A stretch of 64,000 nucleotides of DNA from Fasciolopsis buskii (Eukaryota; Platyhelminthes; Trematoda; Plagiorchiida; Fasciolidae). The position numbers and the translations under genes are program-made. The DNA is taken from positions 642,942-706,941 of the forward strand of contig LUCM01004193.1 of NCBI GenBank assembly GCA_008360955.1, written 5' to 3'. Positions 40,001-52,000 of this stretch are shown in pieces (the stretch's first letter is position 1; every line of letters starts with the position of its first letter). The notes under the pieces are model-generated. The model had not been told where the DNA came from, did no database searches, and saw only the letters and a list, made by a program, of their open reading frames with translations.

Positions 40001-43000
40001 GCCAATCGACATCATGTCGACTAAGTCCTTCAAGCTGAATACGGCGGCCAAAATTCCTGATGATGAAAATACGAATTAGAAGAAGGGTTGCTAATTTTGA
40101 GGCCTTCAGTCTCACGCTTATAGGTGTAAACAAATGAGAGAACCATGAAGATTACTATTTTCAAAAACCAAAATGACAACCGTTACATGTTTTCTAGGGA
40201 ATACTAATGGAGACCATGAGATTCCCATCCATAGATATGTCCTATAAAATGGGCTTATTGGTTTATACATCCTGTGACAAACTTCCCTGTCTCTCAAAGG
40301 TCTGTACAATTAGCGTGCTCATTCTTTATTTACGAAAATTATTTCCATCAGATAGTGAATAGAGCCAAGCTGGACTATTGAAATTAAGTTAGCTAAGTTA
40401 GTAATGAGCCGGAATTAGACAAAAAATGGAATTTAGCTTCGACAGAATTTCCTTGTGCCCAGAAGTCAACAGATCACTCAGAGGTTACATCCACTATTCA
40501 TCGCGAGTGGAATTTCCTATACAGCTTAAAATTAGGAGGTCACTGAAAGAGCATGATGTGAAGGCCCTAATAAACGAATACAAAAAATCCAGACTAAGAT
40601 TGTTCGGAGGGCGACTGCAGGTAATCACCACTCCAGTCGGTAGATGGTACTGCGTCATGTATGCATTCAGTATTACCAACTGGAGAGTCTCATGATCAGT
40701 GAAACCGCCTTTCGTGATATTCAATTAATCTGAAATCTCTCATTGCGGTTGCTGAACTCAGCGGAGTATGCAGTCCAAACCCAATTAATCTTACTACCTC
40801 AAAACATCAAAAACACAGGCTCCGCTAGGGAGAGATATTTTAGCTCTTCTTTACAATGGACTTGCATTGCCGACCGAGTTCAGGAGAAAGGGCAGGTAAC
40901 CCTTTTTCCATTGACCACAGAAAACCAAATATCTTGAGCTAAAAATTGAGCTTGGAAAACGAATCGTTGAATTATTTCCATCTGAGTAGAAAAACGTGGA
41001 GGACCAATGTTGGGGTGTTGTGAGATACAGCGGCTGACGTTTAGAAAGCTGAGATAGACTCGCGTAAGTTGCACAGAACCAGAATCTGGTTACTACTCTG
41101 TGGGGCCGGAGTCAAAACATGGCTCAAGCATTCCTGATGTCCACACAGGTGAGAATCGTCTGAGAACTCAGGTTAATTAACACTACAAGCACGCGTTGGC
41201 CAATGGATATTGTTGTCGTTTCAAGTAGATAATGCATAAATGCGAAGAATTTGTTCACTCACTGGTTGTTAGTTTGCATATCGCCTTTCGTACTTAGTAT
41301 TTAATTTTGAAAAGTAAAAATATATGCTTGCTTCTATGCAACAACCTGGACTATCGTGGCTGAGTCTTGATTTGCGCTGGTCTCTTTATCAGTCGCTATC
41401 GCTAGACTAATTAGTCCTCCAGTCCAGCTTTCGGAGTGGCTGCGAATTAACACTTGCAAGAACCGTCAAATTCGAAAGAAAGACAGGGAACTGCTGTGGA
41501 GATGGACTGTATATGTGGCTGCCTCTAAATATCTGCAGCTCATTTCAGCCCGTTATAAGGTAGCATTGGCGTTTCCCCCAGAACTCGATACTAGTAGTTT
41601 TTCCACTTATCCATTAGAGCCATTACAAATATCGTGGAAGATGTCATTCAGTCAATTATCGGGCGCGTGTCCAGATACTGCTTGCAATCAATACAAGCTG
41701 GGTGGTTTCAAAATACTTTACCAGCATTGGGAAAAAGAATCATTCGTTGTAGTTAAGTCACGAATTTTTCATCGCACGTCATCTCAAAAATAACACATCC
41801 GCTCGAGATATGATATCTCACCCTTATTTCTTTCGCTATCTATTGAAGTTTGGTCTCTTGTGACTGATAGGGTACTTTGTCACTGGAGGTACTTTGTTTC
41901 TGTGCTAACTGTTTTACTGGACTGAACGTTCGTTCGTGAATCACCTTAAAGCACACGAAGGATTACTGCGGTCTACCGGCACGACTGGTTGAATGTTTCT
42001 AGAAGTATTCCAACCTACTTTTGTGCCATATAAATTTTCACTTTCCACAAATGCTGGTGTGACCTGAAGCGATCGCTTTGGTATTTAAAACTAACCGAAT
42101 TCAATGAGACACAGGATAACTTTTACAAATTCTGCATTATGTATATAAAAGATTTTAGTTTGTACATTTTGCGTGAGCGAAGAAACACCTCTGTTATTAT
42201 AAGTAAACCACCTAAATCAGGATATATCGGTGCAAAGTGGATAGTTGTATGAACTGGAAAGGAAGCTGAAATGTCAATTTGCCAAGTAACCAACGAAGAC
42301 GAAAATCTCGAACATTTACCTCCGGATTTTGGTCAGTGGACAAACATATACAAAAACCTCATCTGACAATTCATTTTGGCCACCGTCGTCCAACCCTGGC
42401 TACGACAAGTCACGAACCCACGAGGTAGGAAGGACGAAGCTTTCGTCGCATCAAAGTGACGATAATAGTTAAGATTTCCAAATTCAATAATAATAAGTAG
42501 TTAAAGCTACGGTATTTAGTATTTTAGTTTTTGAAGCATCAAGTTTACCAATCTGGAAAAGAAGCAGTTTTATATAGTGATCCAAAACAGATCGGGATTC
42601 CGTCTTCTTTATTGCTTGGGATTTTGTAAAGCTATTTTGGATTTTGAGGTGTTCCCTAATGTTGGTGTCTTCCACTTCCGCTTACCCTGGGCTGAGTGAG
42701 GACTGATTGACATTTTCAAATATTATCGGCTTTGATGTGATGTACTTTTCGTCTTGATGCTTGCATTATTTCTTAATGGTAGCCTTCCTAGTTACTCAGT
42801 AGCATCCATGAAACTTAGATGCACATTTACTGACCCAAGTGAATATTATCGACCCTCTGATGTTTGGAACGGCAAATCTGTTTGTTGGTAGTCCAAGTCA
42901 GACTCCATTGCTGCGTCATCAAGAAAAATAATTTCATACTAGATTGACAGTTAACAAAATGATCCACAAATAAACAGCAAAGGATTACCAAACTTCGGAT

Positions 43001-46000
43001 GGCTAATAACTGTTTGGTGTTTGATCAACCTAAACCATCGCATTCTACACAAAATCTGTTTGGTACGTATTTCTTTCTTAATTTTTGCTTCTGTAAATCC
43101 ATTTATTTAGGCACAAGATTAAAGTAAGTATGGACAGAGACTGAAGGCGGTCGTAAGACGCGGACAGGTGCCTATTTCCTTCGTTTTCCTTCGCATTTAA
43201 ACCATGAACAATGTAGTACTTTTAGATAACTGGCTGCTGTAAATTACTGATGGAAGAGTTCATTATGCAATACTAGAAATTCACCATCTGTTTACTGTCA
43301 TAGTTGACTTTGCGTGCCTTATTAGGATAAAATTTGCTCAGCAAAAGCTAGATTGCAAATCTACCCAAACTCCGTGAAAGTTATGCACGAATAAATCGCC
43401 TCGTATCACATGGTCCAAAAACGGAGATTATTGGTGTTATTGCCTTAGTGGATTACTTATGGGAAAGAACTTGGGATCTCGCTTTCACAAAGTTCAAAAG
43501 AAGCTCTTATGTTAAAATATCAAAATTTGGCCCTACTAAAGTCGGTCACGAGATAAATAAGTGCTGTCTCCGCAATTATCAGCAGGCGATTTTATTAGCT
43601 TCAAGCGCGTTGGATATAACACAAAACTACAAACGAGTCAGCGGAGAGCTTGTCCATCTTGCCCATTTCCAACTTTGCCTTGCTTTCAAATATGAAACCG
43701 ATGAAGACGGTGAGGTACGCTTCAATTACATGATAATGTATTACGCACCTAATTGTTGACTCCATTAGGAGGCTGGGAGGAAGCCTGTTCAGTGCCAATC
43801 TGAGGGTAGATTGGTTGCTAAACACACTAGTATCGGGGTCACCATGGGGAATAATGGAAGCTACACTTTGGAACTAACCTTACTTACTGGTAGTAAATAA
43901 CGAATAGGAGAACAGTAATCGCTTTTTGAATGAAAAGTGGATTGGTTTCATTTGAGACGTGACTCAGTGCTCCATTCCACACGAACGTCGATTCTACAGG
44001 ATAACTTTTGGAACCAAGGTCAAACATTTTTTCAAGTAACCAAAACAAACCTGATGTTTCGAAAGTTTTTGTCGAAAAGTGTTGATACGGTTGTCCACGC
44101 TCAGCCAAAACCCGAGTCATAAGCCAGAAAAAGAATGTAACTGTATTGTTGAAATAATTAGGATTAATAGATATTTCAGAGCCACGGGAGACCATGTACT
44201 CATTGTCAAAACCAACTGGACAACAAAATGAAATCAAGGGAACCCTGATTTTGTGGCCCGCGACCATTTTTCCGCAGATAAGAGTGCATTTTGTTTTATT
44301 TAAAATCCAGATTAGTTGTGAGAAGCATACCTCTAAAATGCGCCTTTGTCGAACTTTGTTTTTAAGATAGAAGTGGTGGCTTCATCACTTCAAAGCATGA
44401 CATGAAAGTTGAAGAAGTCAGGTTGGCATGTGCTTACAATCTGACATCTGTCTCTCATGCTGAAGCGTTTGTGAAATTTGTTTTTATCAACTTCTTACCC
44501 AATTGCCATGAAAACAACAATGAGGCTGATGGAAGTGCGGCCACAGGACCTTGGTTTTGAGGCTAATGTCAGTGCTGACCTGAGTTTCCCTTCACTAAAT
44601 TTCTTGCCATCAGCCAATAAAGAATACCGCGAAATTTTGTTAACGTGGTAGTTCCGAATTATTACTGACCACCTTCTACGGTGACCAAGCTTTAACCTCG
44701 AGATTTCCAGTTGGAATTCATGTATGTGTGTTACAACTGCCCCACCAGCTCCCGTCCAGGTCAGCCAGACTTACCGATTTGAGCTTGTTCAAATGTCGTC
44801 CTCTATGATAGACAGTAACGCCAAATATTTGCCCATCCTGCGAAAAAGACTTAATTTGGTGAGAGGTATTTGACTGGACTTAAGGAGACATTTTCCGCGT
44901 CTTCCTTCGAGGCTGTCGGACACTTCTGCCTCCCAACAAGCTTAACTCGGTAATCCTGAATAACCTGGTCGGGAACTGTTTGTACATTGGCAACACACTT
45001 CTGCCTGTTAGAAGGCTTGGGTTCAAACCCTCAGTGTGATGGGCTACTGATGAAATCTACTGAGGCCGAAACACGAGCCTGGTGCTTCCTGAGTTTAAGG
45101 TTGACCGAATGACCTGAGGTTAGTGCATGAAAGATGGAGTCTCAAGGGCAGTTAGTCGGTCACAGAAACCTGAATCCCATAAGCTACGCAGAATCAGTTG
45201 TAAGCTATATATACATCAAGAAATAATTTGGCTTCTTGACGCTCATTGATCGCAGAAACTTGCAAAAAGAGGACTAACTAATTAATTGGTTTAGTCAGTC
45301 TTCATGATTTGAGCCTTGGATAAAACATCAAGTCTCTTCTTAGGTACACCGTGTTTGAACATCTCAGCGGGTCGTCAATTCCAATGTTCGGGAAATTTTG
45401 CGGCCGAAGCGTCGTGAGTTCAGCTATTCCTAGTTGTACATGCAGTAGGAGATTAAGGGACATTTTATATTTTTCCTCGATATCTTTATCTAACATTAGA
45501 AAATGATCTAGAAGGAGTTATCAGAGAGATAAAATAATGTCTTTAATTTCCAGTAGTCAAGAGATGATACTAGACATTCGAAATAGTGTATATCAACCAA
45601 AACAAGAATGAGCTGACGTCGAATCATTTGCTTCAAGCTATCTCTGCTGTGTGTTTGTCTTCCCTGCAACCCTATAAGTTTCATGTGCTGCGCTGAGATG
45701 TCCATGATCGATAATGTGAAACAAACACGCTGGGCGATGTGGACACGAGCATATGTGACTGGCGCCAGACAGCAAACCACGTGGCCGACCCGTTCAACTC
45801 TGGGCACGCACACAGGTGCGCACATACTGAAGTGAATGGGATTGATTAATCGATACAGATCATAGGTACTTGTGTGAACTGACCGCAAACACACTCACCT
45901 ACACACGGAGATATTTCATTCAGTTAAGCTGCTGAGCAGTAGTCAGTGAACCTCCCGTATATACTGCTTTACCATATACACTCCCTGTTTTGGATACTTC

Positions 46001-49000
46001 CTCACATTACATGAAGCAATCCGATGGTAGGGAATTCGATATTCTGCTTCAGTAATTCCAACCAGCCGGACAAACGATGATATCAATACACTTCAAATTG
46101 AGTAAAATGAACTAATTAAAATGAACCCTTCCGGTGCGATCCGTTTTCCATTTGAATGAATTAGGCCGTAATTATTGAGTGAATCGACCGTATAAGTTGT
46201 TCATAGAAAAAAATTGAGTCAAGAAAGTGGTGTGCACTGCGAATGAAAATTCGTGATTGTGTTCATTCTGCCGAAAGACATCACAATTGAAACAGGACTT
46301 TAAACCGAACCAAACTGTCGGATTAAAACACTAGTGAGAGCTGGTAACTGATGTTGCACACTCAAAAATCAGTGCTCAGAAACGGATAAAACAATTCGAA
46401 TTCAACTGAAACAATGTAATTTTTGTGCCAAAGTGAAAACAACATCCTGGAATTGGGCTTAGTGCACTTCAAATCTTGAATCGCGACTGTTTAAGGCCAA
46501 TCAAAAGCATGTTCGAGGATAAAAAATAGTCCTTCTCAATCATCACAACGAGACTGGAGAAAATTGCCTAAGCTTGCTCATATCTATGGACGATTTAGGT
46601 ATTGGGAATGAAATGTGCGATGGGTGGAGCACATCCTCCTAACGTCGACATCTCAGGTTCTATCTCGATGAAGACATGCTTATCAGAGTTATTCAGTTTC
46701 CAAAAGTTCCAACACCGGACAAAGGTCGTTGGCGTTACACTAGTTCATCTGGGGAATGCATATTTAGAATCCCTATCCAACTGTACGGTAGAATGTCCTT
46801 TGGAACCGGCAAACTAATAGATTTTCTAAGCAATTTCTCCTAAGTTTACAGTAGGGATCGCACTTAAAGCTTGAATTTTCACCACAGAATATTGACTACC
46901 GAGGGAACAAGAGGCGTATCCATCATCGTTTATTTTGTCACCACTATCTGTCTTTTGTCTCCGATCAAGGCATAGCTACAAATGACGTTCTAATCTGTTA
47001 ACCTATTCTTCGTTAGCCTCCCATATCCATGGATGTGGTCGATTTCTAAACAAAATGTTAGAAAAAAGGAATGCTGTTTCACTGGAGCATTATTATTTAT
47101 ACGACGTTTTCTTTTTATTTTCCAAAACCATTTCTTCCATAGATCGGGCGATTTTTATCCAGAGCGCACAAAGCACAAGTTTCATTGGTTTGATTCATAA
47201 ATTAGTTAGCAGTTCTGTTAGAAATTGGAAACAATCAGTTTTTGTTTGCAGCAAAGCAGTGAATATCATTTCCTATTGGAAACAAGACTGGGATCGAAGG
47301 AAATAGACTATTTGCAGAAATTTTAGGTATACGGATGGGTGAATAACATCTATTTGGAGCACATTACCGGTTTTGCTGCCCTTAACATCCACCAGGCATG
47401 CATAGTAAGCGTACTTTCTTGGTCAATTATCCTTATGCGGATACCTTTTTGGTTGCCTTAGAAATAACGAGGGAGAGAGTTCTCTTCATAAAATATCACT
47501 GCAGTGAAAAGTTCCAAATTTTGGGCCTTATCCCATGTTTTTAAGATTACCCAAGAAGAGCAGAAAAATTTTTGGCTTACCATTGTTCTGTTTTGTGAAA
47601 TGACATGATCGTCCAGGTGAATTCTTCAAAATTCAGACTAGACGAGGTGGACTTAGGTTTTCCTACACTTCTGATCTTGAGCCTCCAGATTTCCAATGAC
47701 TTTTATTTAGAAGATGCAAACACGGCTGAAAACGATGTCGTTTTTTGAACAATAGAATAAAGTGATCCGAAATTCGATGTTCCTTGCCAAAAAGGACTTT
47801 AGGGGTTATTCACTGAAGCTTCGTTGACAGCGATTTGTCACATAAAATAAGAAAACCTTAACGTACCATTGAACATTTTATCAGGGGAGACATTTTCCTT
47901 TGCAGTTAGTAGTGGGATCGATTCAAATATGAAAACCACTCAACCTCGGGAGGATTCGAGCCCACGTACGGACGCCATTCACGCACTTGTGTAGCCTATG
48001 CGTGCCACTTACTAGGCTAAGCCGTTGGGTAAATGGGCGTCTGAAAATATTAATTAACCGCCCAAACGACGTAAGTGCTCGGCTTCCACCACGAAGGACA
48101 TTCTATTATTATGCTGTTTTTCGGGAAATTCTCCTACGTACTGAACAGCATGTGCCATTCAAGGTGCACAGACATGATTGGCCCAGAATTTGGTTTAATG
48201 GTGAACAGTCGTTATTCTCGGGGTTAGTTAATGGCTCAAAAATGTTAGAAATTAGACTAGAATAATAGTTAGCGGTTTGGACTACTTTTGTCCATTTTAT
48301 AGTAAAAGGTGTAAAAAATGTCAAATGGAGAGGAAAATCATTTTTCTCGGGAGCGATTCTGAGTGCCTCTATAAAAACACTAAGGTAATAAAATAAGCCA
48401 ATACGGAAAAGGGGTAAGAAAGACTGACTCTTTAGATTGAATACTTCAAATGAATAATTTTTTTTCTTGAATAGAGACGGCTGCAATAACAAAAAAGAAA
48501 ACAATAGAACCGGTTTCTTAAAGATTGCAGTAAAAGTGTGTTACTTACCAGCAAACACTCCAGATATCACAGTACCGAAGAGTGGAGTTTTAAATCGCTT
48601 ATTGATACGTCCGAAAAAACGAAATATTAGCCCATCGGAAGCCATTGCGTACAAGATGCGTGGTAGAGGAAACATAGAACCGAGCAAGCTGAGCAGTAAG
48701 TTCGAAGGAAAAGGGTTTTACTCAGTTAATTGTTGCTAATTGATGATAAAAAGATGAGTGATATTGATTATATTTCCAAATTCAGTTCCCTAATTGGCTT
48801 CTTAAAAGCAGCCCCTCTGCGTGCGTTGCACTGCAGAACTCAAACTTAATGAAGCTTCATTTAGTACTAGTGAAACGACCTCTTATTTTTTAATGACAAG
48901 CAGGGCAATGGAAATATTGGGAAAGGTTTGACATCAAAATACAGTAGTCTAATGTGCCGCCAAAAACAAGAGAAGCACTCTGGATGGTGGATGGATGATA

Positions 49001-52000
49001 CTCTTTACTCAAAAGTATCATAGGTTGTCGAATTTGTTATTCAAGTTTAGTTGACTCTCCAATAGCAAACAATCATTGATAAGGAGTAAGACAAAACCAA
49101 TGGTTCCCAATAAACACCCATAAGTTTTTCATGGAGGTCAAATTAGACATCAATCGCGTTTTTTTACAGATAACTATCAATCAGGTCATGCTTTGTGAAT
49201 CGTAAATTTGCGGGAATATTCATCCGTTTTGAGTCTTAAAATAAGAAAGGTAATGTTTTAAACCTAAATTTCTAAGGGCGGAGTGCATCTCAAAAGTCAG
49301 TAAAATCACGAGCTGCCACCTTATGATAATCTATTCATGAGCACCTGCGGAACAATAATAATCCTGATAATCTTTCAGCTTGTTGCTAGTCCTTCTTTTG
49401 CGGTCAAGTTGCAAAACGTTCACTTTGGTGGAATCCATGTGTGTACCTTATTCTGGTGGCCATCCGTTTTTCGTTAGTTGGAATACGCGAGCACTTTTCT
49501 CGAGCCTCAGCCAGCAGAGCACACGCAATGCAAATGCGCCGGTTCGAATCCCGGCTAGGTCGATGACGTTTTAGAGTAAACTCTATCGTTTATTAAACAA
49601 GTCCATAGAATGACCTACAGGACAGCTATGGCTAGTAAAGGTAAGCCAAAAATGAAAGTGCACGACTGTTGAAATGACTTTAAGTGAACGAAACGGTCTT
49701 CCTAACTCCGTGGTGAGATGGTTAAAAGGGGACTTGGTACATGGTGAAAAATTGGCAGTTTATTTGAACTGCTGGAAACCTAATTTGTCAGTCAAATAAT
49801 ATGGCAAGAAATATTAACTGTCGAATTAGCGGTGAATATCATTCAAATTCTGAACTGTCACTGTGTCCTTGTTGGGATTCATCAGCGATGTATATCCCTG
49901 GTATTCCCACTGGGACTCAGTGAAATTTAGAGTTGGACATCGCAGCTGTCACCTTTTCCAGACAGGATTACAAAGCTGTAGAATATCAACATCACATGGT
50001 ATTGTATTCACCCGTCGCTGGTGTTGTACGGATGCAAAATGCAGCTCTCAGCAGTCAGGTCTAATGAAGGTCACTATTTCATCGGGAGCATCAGCAAAAC
50101 GAGAACTTTACAAACGACCTAAAGGTCTTGGCCGTTTGAACAGAAGTCTATGATTTTGATGATGATCTTTGCCAGAGATATACTTGACATTATGCATGAA
50201 ATATTTATGCATTGCTAACGATGTTTAAAGGGAATGAAACACCTTTGGATAGCTAACAAATAATTCAGTAGTAGTGCGAGTATTATTTACGTATGTTGAA
50301 TGGATTGAGGAAGGTAAATACTTTTTGTTTCTTGGGATATGATCTTAGAACTGGTATTTTAGAATAACTAAACGATGAAAATACACAAGGCATATTCAGA
50401 ATTCTGTGCAAGTTTCCTTATGAAGTAGGAGCACATACACAGGTGACGCACCAAAACGCAAACGATGAAAATGCTGCTGCATACGGTAGGCATGAGAGTC
50501 TCTGGTAAAGTGAATAAGAGTTGAATGAGTAAGAGTCCTAGCATGTATTCTTGAACTGACAATTCCACAAAACTGGATACTTTAAAATATTTAGAATAAA
50601 AAGGTAGTAATACAAAGATAGTGCAAACCCATGTTCACGTCCCAGTACGAGTGCAGTGGATGTACATTGTTGATGAGACCTAATATGTATGCCACAACTA
50701 CACATTGCTTCCGTGGTTTCTTAATGTTGAATTGTGACTCTGAAATTACACAATCAACAATCTCGTGAGAAACATTTTAATTAGGAGACGCGTAAGATTA
50801 ATAATGGAATGAGTGGAACTGTGGAATTGATCTTATTAATCCAAACACTTAAATCAGTAGATCAAACGATAGACAATTGGATTGGGAATGAGGACGGAAA
50901 CGAGCGACTGTGCCAATGTCGGATGGATGTGCACACCAGATTACGTTTCTTGTCGTTCGTTTGCGCTCTTAGAAGCTGCATTATTTTACGATCAAGCACG
51001 AATTAATGATTTTGGTGAGTTTCGCAAATTGTGATGAAGTGGACAGAAAAACTAGATATTACCTTATGAAAAACGAAGATAAATAACTATACCTAATGAA
51101 AGAGAAGACTGTGCGTTGCGACGTAGTTAACACGAAAAATGCCATTACTTTTATAAACTGGTCCTGAAATGATTTGCTAAAAGTCGGATTTGGGGACAGG
51201 AAACTTCGGTATGATGACGGGATCAAAGCAAACCGATCTCTGTTTGATTCATTCATTCACTCAGGATAAAAGTTACGAAGCAGTATGTATTCAATACTGA
51301 CGTTTTCATGACCATAACATCCATAGTAGAACAAGGTTGGCTGTTGTTTTCGATGATGTGTGGCGAAGCGCGGAACTTTTGCAGTTTTATCCATTAATTA
51401 TCTTTTCATCAAGTTCACTCTCGGTAGAAAGCGGTGGAGTCAGACTGTTAGCAATATCCGACAAGAACTAATTCGGCAACGTAAAACAACATGCAGCAGT
51501 ACGCGGCCAAGTGTCTTGATTAGAATTTATCTCGCTATAAATATGATTACCAATGCTGCCAATCCAACCAAAATTATACTGATCACCGTAGGAGCAAGCA
51601 AGTCATTGAATGCGTAATGAGATGATTTTTATTAATATGAAAAACATAGTAGCCGAAGCAAACTTTCAGACTCTGTCAAGTGATGCGATGTTATAATTTA
51701 GTGGTAAGTAAAATCTCCTGGGAGTTGAAAACACGCCTTTTGTCAAATCGAAGTATGAGGCACAGCAATGTAGCTATCCGACACAATGAACAAGTTGAAA
51801 TGTATTATGAAAATAACATAGATAATGAAACTGACGGACTTAAAATGTTAGGTGAAAAATAAATTGTGCCATTAGTATGAGAAAATTGCTCATCTTCTAC
51901 CAGACCAAATAGACGAGATTGCAAAGAGATGATATGATAAGACGGCTAATTAAGCGTAGTTCTTACAGAAAGTAACGGATGGTTATCAAGCCAGTGATGG

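Larger units (their letters stand above)
40057..48548 (-). other. Long CAT intron (8.5 kb)
   Basis: Bounded by GTAAGT and TCATCAG. It holds the paired hammerhead-family copies at 44700-45140. Unmatched frames of 103-131 codons occur at 43448-43759 (+), 43884-44267 (-), 45508-45894 (-) and 48109-48504 (-). Confidence 0.8.

Noticed and set aside
43884..44267. 127-codon minus-strand frame
   Set aside because: No recognisable domain, no splice context, inside a long intron.
45508..45894. 128-codon minus-strand frame rich in Cys and Val
   Set aside because: No family recognised; composition and position suggest chance or old repeat.
48109..48504. 131-codon minus-strand frame just downstream of a CAT exon
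   Set aside because: It lies in intron after a strong GTAAGT donor, has Phe/Leu/Ser-rich composition and matches nothing known.
51495..51620. Hydrophobic minus-strand stretch ([20 protein letters not shown]) between two CAT exons
   Set aside because: It looks like a membrane helix, but it lies between exons that already join perfectly, it has no acceptor, and it ends in a stop without a good donor.
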